From the NCBI GenBank assembly GCA_964563885.1, contig CAZLYX010000009.1, forward strand, positions 1 through 50,824: a DNA stretch of 50,824 bases, read 5' to 3'. How positions within the stretch are numbered: the stretch's first letter is position 1; each line of letters starts with the position of its first letter. This DNA comes from CAZLYX01 sp964563885 (lineage in GTDB: Bacteria; Pseudomonadota; Gammaproteobacteria; Burkholderiales; Neisseriaceae). Positions 9,947-17,013 of the stretch are shown one piece after another. Position numbers and translations under genes: made by a program. The notes under the pieces are model-generated. The model made no database searches. It was not told the DNA's origin and saw nothing but the letters and a program-made list of their open reading frames with translations.

Positions 9947-9964
9947 GGAGCTTTCCGAATATGT

Positions 9965-11074
9965 TTAAATTTTATAATAGGCACCCAGCATGCTTATTAG
10001 TTTTTCTTGGTAATCTGGCAGGTTGTTCTTGCTATTAAAATCATTTGCGCAGAATGAATGTGGTTGCTCACCTAAATTATTTTTACTAAGCAATTTAGCA
10101 TATTGCGCCGGGGCATTTGCCGAGCGAATATTAAAGTAATAACAGATTTCTCTTGTTGCAACTGATTGGCCCTCTAAATACATTAGCCATGGCACAAGAA
10201 AGGTGGCCATATTTAAATCTTTGTTAGTTCTAAGTTTGTTGGTTAAAAAGGATAAAATTTCTTGCTCATAAAGCTGCCAAGCAAGTTGATAGATGCTTTT
10301 TTTCAAAGGGATGTATGTATGTACTAATGGCATGTTAATGAGATGGTTATGTTTGTTTTTTAGCAATTTAATACTATTAAAGGATGCACATAGAGTAGGT
10401 GTGATGGTTCCTTTTTTTTGCATAGTATTCAAATTTTTTGCTGAAACAAATATTGAAGCAATACCATTTTTGCGGAAAAAATGTTCAGGCATTAAATCAC
10501 GCGCAACAAACACATCGTCATTAAAATATATGAAATGTTCACTTAATCCAGGAATTTTATGTAGATTTGCCTCAATTACATGTGAATTGAAAGTAGGTAA
10601 AAATTGTTTATCAATAACTTGGGTATGATCAATTATTTCAATATTTTCATCTGGGCTTAATTCGAGCCATGGTGGTGTTTGGGAGTCGGTAATGATAAAT
10701 ATTCTTCTTACCCAAGGCATAAATTTTTTTACGCTATGAACAGAGTAATAAAGTTCATTATGGTTGGTAAATCTAGCTGAGTCATTGCTAAATAGGGCTG
10801 ATTTACCTAGGGAATCTTCTTGTTGAATAAAGGTTTTATATTTCTTGTGCCAAGACGGATCTTTATTGTCTACCCAGGTAAAAACAACATCTATAGGCTG
10901 AGATTGTGTTTGAGTGTAAGAATCTAATTCTAATAGTTTGAAATCATTTTTAATGAGTAGGCTTTCCTCTGCCTCTATGATCATTTGTTCATTATTAACA
11001 GCAGGATAATGCTTATTAAAATAGTCGCGAAAGAAAAACCCAGGGCTTTTAATAAATTTTCTTATTTTTTTCAT
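9965..11074 (-). CDS. Stealth-family hexose-1-phosphate transferase
   Basis: Stealth proteins transfer hexose-1-phosphate from a UDP-sugar to build phosphodiester-linked capsules; CsxA of meningococcal serogroup X is the close model. In 369 residues the conserved regions are in order: PIDVVFTWVDNKDPSW (CR1, ~60), NHNELYYSVHSVKKFMPWVR with IFIITDSQTPPWL (CR2), FLPTFNSHVIEANLHKIPGL with EHFIYFNDDVFVARDL (CR2/CR3), and a C-terminal CYYFNIRSANAPAQYAKLL segment. Like CsxA it has a short N-terminal P-x-FFFRDYF motif. It is the first gene of the minus-strand polymer operon, divergent from ctrA. It might be a second polymerase, or a transferase that starts the polymer on the Kdo linker; the sequence does not decide. 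Confidence 0.88.
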   Translation of the reverse strand: MKKIRKFIKSPGFFFRDYFNKHYPAVNNEQMIIEAEESLLIKNDFKLLELDSYTQTQSQPIDVVFTWVDNKDPSWHKKYKTFIQQEDSLGKSALFSNDSARFTNHNELYYSVHSVKKFMPWVRRIFIITDSQTPPWLELSPDENIEIIDHTQVIDKQFLPTFNSHVIEANLHKIPGLSEHFIYFNDDVFVARDLMPEHFFRKNGIASIFVSAKNLNTMQKKGTITPTLCASFNSIKLLKNKHNHLINMPLVHTYIPLKKSIYQLAWQLYEQEILSFLTNKLRTNKDLNMATFLVPWLMYLEGQSVATREICYYFNIRSANAPAQYAKLLSKNNLGEQPHSFCANDFNSKNNLPDYQEKLISMLGAYYKI

Positions 11075-11111
11075 TGGCTTATATTAAGTGGGTAAGTAAC
11101 AAGAGTTATCA

Positions 11112-11153
11112 AGGAGTTGGGCATGATATTTTAGGAGTTGGGCATGATATTTT
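11112..11153 (+). repeat. Two perfect 21-bp tandem repeats, each an SD-ATG cassette
   Basis: The unit at 11112-11132 is repeated exactly at 11133-11153. Each unit reads AGGAG, six bases, ATG, then ATATTTT. The first ATG opens a 3-codon frame whose TAG stop overlaps the next AGGAG. The second ATG (11144) opens a 37-codon frame ending at 11257, directly before the ctrA -10 box. On the other strand the repeats lie 38-79 nt upstream of the Stealth start codon and may be in its leader. Confidence 0.9.
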
Positions 11154-11176
11154 ATAAATATTTTATCAAATTCAAC

Positions 11177-11193
11177 ATAGTATCGCATACTAT
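11177..11193. promoter_or_regulatory. 17-bp perfect palindrome in the divergent capsule promoter region
   Basis: ATAGTAT-cgc-ATACTAT is a perfect dyad with 7-bp arms. It lies 65 bp upstream of the ctrA -10 box and 103 bp upstream of the divergent Stealth start. A transcription factor operator is the simplest reading. A second, AT-only palindrome (CATATATATATG, 11197-11208) follows. Confidence 0.5.
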
Positions 11194-11254
11194 CGACATA
11201 TATATATGCGGTCAAATTTTACATCTGGTGCTATGTAATAGATATTTGATTGAG

Positions 11255-11263
11255 TGATATAAT
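11255..11263 (+). promoter_or_regulatory. Extended -10 promoter for ctrABCD
   Basis: TGATATAAT is a perfect TGn-TATAAT extended -10. No good -35 is present, as is usual for this class. Transcription would start near 11270, giving a ~30-nt leader with TAAGGAA as the ribosome binding site before the ATG at 11301. Confidence 0.65.
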
Positions 11264-11300
11264 GAAAGGTTTAAGGGTTTGCCAATTAAGGAATATATTT

Positions 11301-12479
11301 ATGGCGAAAGCGAAGGTTCTCATTTTTAATAGCGTGCTGGCCTCTTTGTTGCTGTCTGCATGCGGTTCTATGCCCTCTACTGGGCCAAGTAGCTCTGATG
11401 TTATCAAGGTGGATTCTGCTGAAACCAATGATCAGAATTGGCAATCAAAAGTAATGGTGGTTGATGTAGATGATGCCACTATGCAAAATTTAAGTTTGTC
11501 TGCACCCTCTTATTCTTTAAGGGAATTTCACAGCCAAGCGGCTTATACGGGTGCGGTGCAAGTGGGTGATGTACTCGATATTACTATTTGGGAATCACCA
11601 CCGGCGGTATTATTAGGCGGGGCTTTAAATTCGGCTGGCTCGGGCAATGCGCAAACATTGAGGCTACCTGAACAAATGGTGAATCAAAGTGGGCGTATTT
11701 CGGTGCCCTTTATTGGTGCTGTGAATGTATCTGGCAAACAGCCTGAAGTGATTCAAAACGAAATAAAATCACGCTTAAAACGCATGGCGAATCAACCTCA
11801 AGTGATGGTTAGATTAGCGCAAAATAATAGTGCTAATGTGTCGGTTATTCAGGCAGGCAAGAGTGTGCGTATGCCGTTAACGGCTCGTGGGGAGCGGGTT
11901 TTGGATGCAGTGGCTGCGGCGGGTGGTGTGGCCGAGCGAGTGCAAGATGTTTCGGTTCAGCTAACGCGTGGCGAGCTGGTGCGCACGGTGCCTTTTGAGC
12001 GCTTGCTGGCCGATGGCCGTGAAAATGTGCTGCTGCATTCGCATGATGTGGTTACGCTGTTGGCTAAGCCAATGAGTTTTACTGCGTTGGGTGCGGTAGC
12101 TAAACCTCAACAAATTGGCTTTGCTCAAGGCAATATGTCATTAAGCCAAGCGTTGGGTCAAATGGGTGGCTTGTTAGATAGACGTTCTGACGCTAAAGGT
12201 GTGTTTGTGTTTCGATATGAGCCGCTGGCTGAGTTGCCCATGGTTAAGCAAGAGCAATGGTTGGCTAAAGGCTATGATCGCCAAGCGCTTATTCCTGTGG
12301 CTTACCGAGTGAATTTGCTGGATGTTGGCTCCTTATTGAGAATTCAGCGTTTTGAAGTTAAAAATAAAGATATTGTGTATGTTGCCAATGCGCCGCTGTC
12401 TGAATTCCAGAAGTTTATGCAGATTGTTTTCTTGCCAGTTATTGGTGGTGTGAGTTCAGCTGATAATATTGGCAATTAA
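11301..12479 (+). CDS. ctrA: Capsule outer membrane export lipoprotein CtrA (KpsD/Wza class)
   Basis: CtrA is the outer-membrane polysaccharide export channel of the ABC-type capsule system. The start at ATG 11301 is chosen because TAAGGAA precedes it, because an upstream TTG/ATG frame would overlap the promoter, and because the protein then begins with a proper lipoprotein signal: MAKAKVLIFNSVLASLLLSAC, lipobox LSAC, acylated Cys22. The mature part has the polysaccharide export (poly_export) domain with VGDVLDITIWESP, GRISVPFIGAVNVSGK and PQVMVRL, followed by SLBB-like segments such as PLTARGERVLDAVAAAGG. At 392 residues it matches meningococcal CtrA. One exact DUS lies at 11661. ctrB follows after 13 nt. 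Confidence 0.93.
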   Translation: MAKAKVLIFNSVLASLLLSACGSMPSTGPSSSDVIKVDSAETNDQNWQSKVMVVDVDDATMQNLSLSAPSYSLREFHSQAAYTGAVQVGDVLDITIWESPPAVLLGGALNSAGSGNAQTLRLPEQMVNQSGRISVPFIGAVNVSGKQPEVIQNEIKSRLKRMANQPQVMVRLAQNNSANVSVIQAGKSVRMPLTARGERVLDAVAAAGGVAERVQDVSVQLTRGELVRTVPFERLLADGRENVLLHSHDVVTLLAKPMSFTALGAVAKPQQIGFAQGNMSLSQALGQMGGLLDRRSDAKGVFVFRYEPLAELPMVKQEQWLAKGYDRQALIPVAYRVNLLDVGSLLRIQRFEVKNKDIVYVANAPLSEFQKFMQIVFLPVIGGVSSADNIGN

Positions 12480-12492
12480 TTGAGATAAAAAA

Positions 12493-13650
12493 ATGAGTGA
12501 ACAAGAAGCAGCAGTATCTACAACAGCAGTGGTGGCTCCGAGTAAGCCACAGAAGAAGTGGTATCAAAAATTTAATGCTTTATTTTGGATTACAGTGATT
12601 ATCCCAACCGCATGCTCGTTGGTGTATTTCTCGGTATGGGCGTCTGATCGCTATATTTCGGAATCCAGCTTTGTGGTGCGTTCGCCTAATAATCAGGCTT
12701 CGTTAGATGGTATTGGTGCATTTTTGCAAAGCGCGGGCTTGTCGCGCGCTCAAGATGATACTTATGCGGTGCAAGAATATATGCATTCGCGAACCTCGCT
12801 AGAGGCCCTGTCTAAAGTGTTGCCGATTAGAGAGTTTTATGAGCAAAACGGTGATGTATTTAGCCGATTTAATGCGTTTGGCTTGCGTAATTCTAATGAG
12901 GCGTTTTATCAGTATTACCGTAATAAGGTCATTGTTGATTTTAATTCGGTGTCTGGTATAGCCACTTTGCGAGTGGCTTCATTTGATACTAAAGATTCGA
13001 AGCGTTTAAATACTGCTTTATTGCAACAGGGCGAGAATTTAATCAACCAGCTAAATACTCGTGCGCGCCAAGATACGATTCGCTTTTCAAAACAAAATGT
13101 TGAAGAGGCAGAAAAACGGGTACAGGCAGTGGCTGGGGATTTAACCAAATTTCGTACTCGTAATGGTATTTTCGATTTAAATGCGCAGTCAAAAGTACAA
13201 ATGGAATTGGTGTCTAAATTGCAGGATGAATTGATTGTGATTCAAACACAATTAGATCAGGTAAAGGCGATGACGCCAGATAATCCTCAGATTCCTGGTT
13301 TACAGGCGCGTGAGCGAAGTTTGAAGCAAGAAATTGCCCAACAAATGCGCCGTATATCTGGCGTGGGCGATAATTCGATTGCTGGTAAAGCCACTGAATA
13401 TCAGCGCATATTTTTAGAAAATGAGCTGGCTCAAAAGCAATTGGCAGCAGCGTTGTTGTCTTTAGAAAGCGCCAGAGCTGAAGCAGATCGTAAACAATTA
13501 TATTTAGAAGTGGTTTCTCAACCAAGTGAACCAGATTTGGCAATGGAGCCAGCGCGTCTTTATAATATTATAGCAACATTCATAATCGGCTTAATGGGTT
13601 ATGGTATTTTAAGATTACTAGTGGCCAGTGTGAGAGAGCATAAAAACTAA
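12493..13650 (+). CDS. ctrB: Capsule export inner-membrane protein CtrB (KpsE class)
   Basis: CtrB is the polysaccharide co-polymerase/membrane-fusion-like protein linking the CtrCD transporter to CtrA. The 385 residues have the expected layout: a short cytoplasmic N-terminus, a membrane span around residues 29-48 (NALFWITVIIPTACSLVYFS), a periplasmic region with long coiled-coil helices around 190-340 (EEAEKRVQAVAGDLTKF, LVSKLQDELIVIQTQLDQV), the PxxP-like QPSEPDLAMEPARLY segment, and a final span (IIATFIIGLMGYGILRLLV). It lies between ctrA and ctrC, and its stop overlaps the ctrC start as TAATG. Confidence 0.92.
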   Translation: MSEQEAAVSTTAVVAPSKPQKKWYQKFNALFWITVIIPTACSLVYFSVWASDRYISESSFVVRSPNNQASLDGIGAFLQSAGLSRAQDDTYAVQEYMHSRTSLEALSKVLPIREFYEQNGDVFSRFNAFGLRNSNEAFYQYYRNKVIVDFNSVSGIATLRVASFDTKDSKRLNTALLQQGENLINQLNTRARQDTIRFSKQNVEEAEKRVQAVAGDLTKFRTRNGIFDLNAQSKVQMELVSKLQDELIVIQTQLDQVKAMTPDNPQIPGLQARERSLKQEIAQQMRRISGVGDNSIAGKATEYQRIFLENELAQKQLAAALLSLESARAEADRKQLYLEVVSQPSEPDLAMEPARLYNIIATFIIGLMGYGILRLLVASVREHKN

Positions 13651-14447
13651 TGGCAGGGTTACATAATAATACATTCAGGCAATCGCTCGCGATCCAGAAA
13701 CGTGTGATCGGAGCATTGTTAATACGTGAAATTATTACTCGTTATGGACGTAATAATATTGGTTTTCTGTGGCTGTTTGTCGAGCCATTGTTATTAACGC
13801 TTATTATTGCGTTGATGTGGAAATTTGTTAGAGCTGATCAGTTTTCTACATTAAACATCATGGCTTTTGTGCTCACTGGTTATCCAATGGCGATGATGTG
13901 GCGTAATGCCTCTAACCGTGCTATCGGCGCCATTTCGGCAAACGCGAGTTTGCTTTATCATCGTAATGTTAGGGTATTGGATACTATTTTTGCGCGCGTG
14001 CTGTTAGAAATTGCGGGTGCCACCATTGCTCAAGTGGTGCTGATGGCGATTTTAGTGGCGCTAGGTTGGATTGATATGCCACATGATGTTTTTTATATGT
14101 TAATGGCGTGGTTGTTAATGGCGATGTTTGCGCTAGGTTTAGGTTTGGTGATTTGTTCAATAGCGTTTAAATTTGAGGCATTTGGTAAAATTTGGGGCAC
14201 GCTTAGTTTTGTGATGCTGCCGCTCTCTGGTGCATTTTTCTTTGTGGATACGTTGCCAGCCCAAGTGCATAAATTCATTTTGTGGATCCCGATGATACAT
14301 GGCACAGAAATGTTGCGACAAGGCTATTTTGGCGTGTCTGTGGTGACGTATGAAAACCCATGGTATTTATTGTTGTGTAATTTAGCATTATTGCTGTTGG
14401 GTTTGGCAATGGTAAGCAAGTTCAGTAAGGGAGTTGAGCCACAGTGA
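13650..14447 (+). CDS. ctrC: Capsule ABC transporter permease CtrC (KpsM)
   Basis: CtrC is the membrane subunit of the ABC exporter that moves lipid-linked capsule across the inner membrane. The 265-residue ABC-2 type permease begins with the family opening IQKRVIGALLIREIITRYGRNN-type motif and has about six hydrophobic spans (for example FLWLFVEPLLLTLIIALMW, AQVVLMAILVALGW, LLLCNLALLLLGLAMVSKF). The start overlaps the ctrB stop by one base, and the stop overlaps the ctrD GTG by four bases, so translation of ctrBCD is probably coupled. Confidence 0.93.
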   Translation: MAGLHNNTFRQSLAIQKRVIGALLIREIITRYGRNNIGFLWLFVEPLLLTLIIALMWKFVRADQFSTLNIMAFVLTGYPMAMMWRNASNRAIGAISANASLLYHRNVRVLDTIFARVLLEIAGATIAQVVLMAILVALGWIDMPHDVFYMLMAWLLMAMFALGLGLVICSIAFKFEAFGKIWGTLSFVMLPLSGAFFFVDTLPAQVHKFILWIPMIHGTEMLRQGYFGVSVVTYENPWYLLLCNLALLLLGLAMVSKFSKGVEPQ

Positions 14448-15094
14448 TTTCTGTTGAACACGTTTATAAACAATATCAAACCCGATCTGGTTGGCGCCCA
14501 GTATTAAAAGACATTAATTTTACTTTAAAAAAAGGTGAAAAAATAGGCATTTTAGGCCGTAATGGTGCAGGTAAATCCACACTTATTCGCTTGATTAGTG
14601 GAGTAGAGCCGCCAACAGCAGGTGAAATTAAACGTACAATGAGCATTTCTTGGCCGTTGGCGTTTAGTGGCGCATTTCAGGGCAGCTTAACGGGCATGGA
14701 TAATTTGCGTTTTATTTGTCGTATTTATGATGTCGATATGGATTATGTAAAAGCATTTACCGAAGATTTTTCAGAGCTGGGGCAATATTTGTATGAGCCA
14801 GTGAAGCGTTATTCTGCTGGTATGAAAGCACGATTAGCATTTGCATTATCATTGGCGGTTGAGTTTGATTGCTATCTGATTGATGAGGTGATTGCGGTGG
14901 GTGACTCACGATTTGCGGCTAAATGTAAACATGAATTATTTGAGCGCCGCAAAGATCGCTCGATTATTTTGGTTTCACATAGTCATAGCGCAATGAAGTC
15001 GTATTGCGATAATGCAATGGTGTTGGAAGCAGGGCACTTACATCAATTTCCTACGATGGATGAGGCGTATCAATATTATAATGCGCAACCTTGA
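14444..15094 (+). CDS. ctrD: Capsule ABC transporter ATPase CtrD (KpsT)
   Basis: CtrD is the ATPase subunit energising CtrC. In 216 residues, Walker A is GRNGAGKST (38-46), the ABC signature is YSAGMKARLAFALSL, Walker B is DCYLIDEVIAVGD, and the switch His lies in ILVSHSHSAMKSYCD. The start is GTG at 14444 inside a GTGA overlap with ctrC; no other start fits. It is the last gene of the ctr operon, followed by an imperfect DUS hairpin. Confidence 0.94.
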   Translation: MISVEHVYKQYQTRSGWRPVLKDINFTLKKGEKIGILGRNGAGKSTLIRLISGVEPPTAGEIKRTMSISWPLAFSGAFQGSLTGMDNLRFICRIYDVDMDYVKAFTEDFSELGQYLYEPVKRYSAGMKARLAFALSLAVEFDCYLIDEVIAVGDSRFAAKCKHELFERRKDRSIILVSHSHSAMKSYCDNAMVLEAGHLHQFPTMDEAYQYYNAQP

Positions 15095-15102
15095 TTGAGA
15101 TG

Positions 15103-15144
15103 AGGCTGGCTGAAAGATTTGATTTTGCTTTCAGGTAGCCTATT
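15103..15144 (+). terminator. Imperfect DUS hairpin after ctrD
   Basis: AGGCTGGCTGAA (15103-15114, one mismatch to the DUS) can pair with the exact TTCAGGTAGCCT at 15130-15141 across a 15-nt loop. The T tail is weak, so termination strength is uncertain. Confidence 0.5.
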
Positions 15145-15187
15145 GCTTACATCACTATATTATTAGGCTTGATGAATAAGGCGTACG

Positions 15188-15222
15188 AAAAAACACCGCA
15201 TTGTTTGATATGCGGTGTTTTT
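15188..15222 (-). terminator. Intrinsic terminator of the tRNA pair
   Basis: AAACACCGCA and TGCGGTGTTT form a 10-bp stem with a 10-nt loop, with A-run and T-run flanks on both sides. It begins 7 nt past the 3' end of the minus-strand tRNA-Ala, so it most likely ends the tRNA transcript; it could also stop plus-strand readthrough from ctrD. Confidence 0.8.
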
Positions 15223-15228
15223 ATTCTG

Positions 15229-15304
<76 letters not shown>

Positions 15305-15311
15305 GAAATTT

Positions 15312-15388
15312 TGGTGGCGAATCAGGGATTCGAACCCCGGACACAAGGATTATGATTCCTCTGCTCTAACCGACTGAGCTAATTCGCC
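15312..15388 (-). tRNA. tRNA with CAU anticodon, probably elongator Met
   Basis: This 77-nt cloverleaf includes an encoded CCA. The acceptor stem is GGCGAAT/ATTCGCC, the D arm AGCTCAGTCGGTTAGAGC, the anticodon stem GAGGA/TCCTT around the TCATAAT loop, and the T arm GGGGTTCGAATCCC. Pair 1 is G-C, so it is not the initiator. A CAU tRNA can also be Ile2, modified to lysidine. The acceptor pairs 4-5 are G-C and A-T rather than the C-G/C-G favoured by TilS in E. coli, which leans towards Met. Confidence 0.85.
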
Positions 15389-15480
15389 GCGTGTGAAGAA
15401 ATGCATTATACGGTATTTTTTTATTGTGTCAAACGTCTTTTGGTGGGTTTTATTTTGGTGTTTGATTTAATTAAACATAA

Positions 15481-15511
15481 AGGCTATCTGATAAGTTTCA
15501 GGTAGCCTTTA
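15481..15511 (-). terminator. Imperfect DUS hairpin after the MidA-type gene
   Basis: The degenerate AGGCTATCTGAT at 15481-15492 faces the exact TTCAGGTAGCCT at 15497-15508, just past the stop of the minus-strand methyltransferase gene. Confidence 0.55.
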
Positions 15512-15523
15512 TGTTTAGATTGT

Positions 15524-16675
15524 TTATAACTTGTGGCAAATATCGCCCATATGAAAACCTTGCCAATCAATGTCAATATCGCGACCAAATGCAATCACTT
15601 TAAAGAGTTCGCCCATTTCATGTTGGCCAACCAGCTTGTGTATGTTGGATGCCTCACGAATGTATTCAACTGATTCTGTATCTGCTTTGGCTTCGAGAAT
15701 CTCAGTGATGCCAAGATTGAGCAAAAAATGTGCTTGGGTCGTGTAGCCGATTAAATCAAGCCCCGCATCGGTGCCCGCTTGGGCAATGTCAGTGAAATTA
15801 ATATGCGCGGTTAGATCGGTTAATCCCACCCAATAAAAGGGATTGTGGATGGAGTGATGACGATAATGGCCAATGAGTGTGCCTTGATCGCGTTGAGAGT
15901 GGTAATACTGTGCGGCATCAAAGCCATAGTCAATCATGATGATGGCGCCGCAAGTTAGCTTTTCAGACAAAGTGTGGATAAAAGCATATTGCGCGGGGTG
16001 CAGCTCGCTGGTGTAGGGCTGATTGGCTGGAAAGTATTGCTCGGCCAGTTGAGCGAGTGTGGGTGAAACAATCGGGCGTTGCTGCCATGCAAAATGCTGG
16101 CCATTATGACAAACACCCATTTGGTAGTATTCATTGTCTTGGTGCTGCACTACTTCACAAGGAATAGCATCTAAAACTTCGTTGCCGATAACAATGCCAT
16201 CTAAGCTGGCTGGCAGCTCGGCAAGATGAATCACTTTATCTGCCATATCTGGCGCAAAAGCAAGAATGTGTTGACGCTGCCTTTCTGCAAGCTCTGGCGA
16301 TAGCTCAATGATGTAGTAATGACCACTGAGGCTACCTGAAAGTGCGTTGAGCAAGGTGGCAGCTAAATTACCTGTGCCCGCCCCAAACTCATACACGTTA
16401 CCAGCAGTTTGTGGCAGCAAAGATTGAAGTTGGCGTGCTAGGGTTTGTCCAAATAACGGGCTAAGTGTAGGTGCTGTAATGAAGTCACCACTGGCACCAA
16501 TCTTATGCGAGCCGCCAGTGTAATAGCCATATTGTGGGCTATACAGAGCCAACTGCATGAAATGAGAGAAGGGAATCCAACCATCATGCTGATCAATGGC
16601 TTGGAAAATGTGTTGGCGCAAAGTGTGGCTAACAGCTTGGGCGGAGGATGAAGGTTGTGGTAGTTGATTTGGCAT
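15524..16675 (-). CDS. SAM-dependent methyltransferase, MidA/NDUFAF7 family
   Basis: This 383-residue class I methyltransferase belongs to the family of mitochondrial NDUFAF7 (MidA), which methylates an arginine of a complex I subunit. The bacterial substrate is not established. Visible features are the family opening IPFSHFMQLALYSPQYGYYTGG, the KIGASGDFITAPTLSPLFGQTL stretch, the SAM-binding VYEFGAGTGNLAATLL, IVIGNEVLDAIPCEVV and ALIMIDYG-like GAIIMIDYGFD. An exact DUS at 16329 lies in the gene. It stands alone between the tRNAs and the divergent mraZ operon. Confidence 0.87.
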   Translation of the reverse strand: MPNQLPQPSSSAQAVSHTLRQHIFQAIDQHDGWIPFSHFMQLALYSPQYGYYTGGSHKIGASGDFITAPTLSPLFGQTLARQLQSLLPQTAGNVYEFGAGTGNLAATLLNALSGSLSGHYYIIELSPELAERQRQHILAFAPDMADKVIHLAELPASLDGIVIGNEVLDAIPCEVVQHQDNEYYQMGVCHNGQHFAWQQRPIVSPTLAQLAEQYFPANQPYTSELHPAQYAFIHTLSEKLTCGAIIMIDYGFDAAQYYHSQRDQGTLIGHYRHHSIHNPFYWVGLTDLTAHINFTDIAQAGTDAGLDLIGYTTQAHFLLNLGITEILEAKADTESVEYIREASNIHKLVGQHEMGELFKVIAFGRDIDIDWQGFHMGDICHKL

Positions 16676-16914
16676 GGTGGTGTAAAGGTCAATAGTGAGT
16701 GCTAAGAAATGTAAATTTATTGTAGTTGCTGTTCATCAAAACAACTTTGCGTAAAGGTATAAAACCTTACTTTTTTTGGTAAATAAGAGATTTTAGCGGT
16801 TTTTGGTTGCATATATCTCTATTTCTGCTTTGTTTGCAGTTTTTTAGTACATTTGCTGCCATTTTTATAAGCTAAGTGCTTGTCTGTTCGCTTACTTTTG
16901 AGCATAAAGCTTGA
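16676..16914. other. Intergenic region between the methyltransferase gene and the dcw promoter
   Basis: Upstream region of two divergent units. It is AT-rich, without a gene or DUS. Apart from the dcw promoter and MraZ boxes that follow it, no clear site was recognised. Confidence 0.4.
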
Positions 16915-16943
16915 TTGACCTAAGTGTCAAAGTTTTTTATAGT
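16915..16943 (+). promoter_or_regulatory. Sigma-70 promoter of the dcw cluster (Pmra)
   Basis: The -35 TTGACC (16915-16920) and the -10 TATAGT (16938-16943) each match consensus at 5 of 6 positions, with an ideal 17-bp spacer. Transcription would begin near 16950, giving a leader of about 65 nt before mraZ. Confidence 0.75.
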
Positions 16944-16977
16944 GTAGGTTAGTGGGGTAATGTGTGTCAAAGTGGGG
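16943..16977 (+). promoter_or_regulatory. Candidate MraZ operator, 10-bp phased boxes
   Basis: TGGGG boxes at 16953-16957 and 16973-16977 are 20 bp apart; weaker copies TGTAG (16943) and TGTGT (16963) fill the 10-bp phase. MraZ of E. coli binds TGGGN repeats with 5-nt spacers, the same 10-bp phase, at its own promoter. Here the boxes cover the predicted transcription start. Confidence 0.6.
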
Positions 16978-17013
16978 CATATTCCTGAAAATTGAATTTA
17001 GCGAGGTGATGCA

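Noticed and set aside
11250..11300. A longer ctrA from the TTG at 11250 or ATG at 11262
   Set aside because: It would overlap the extended -10 promoter and destroy the lipoprotein signal peptide; ATG 11301 has a ribosome binding site and lipobox at Cys22.
13214..13543. 109-codon minus-strand frame within ctrB
   Set aside because: It is antisense to a conserved gene, with no start signals; a shadow of ctrB codon use. The same holds for the other long antisense frames in murC, ftsZ, ftsW and pilS.
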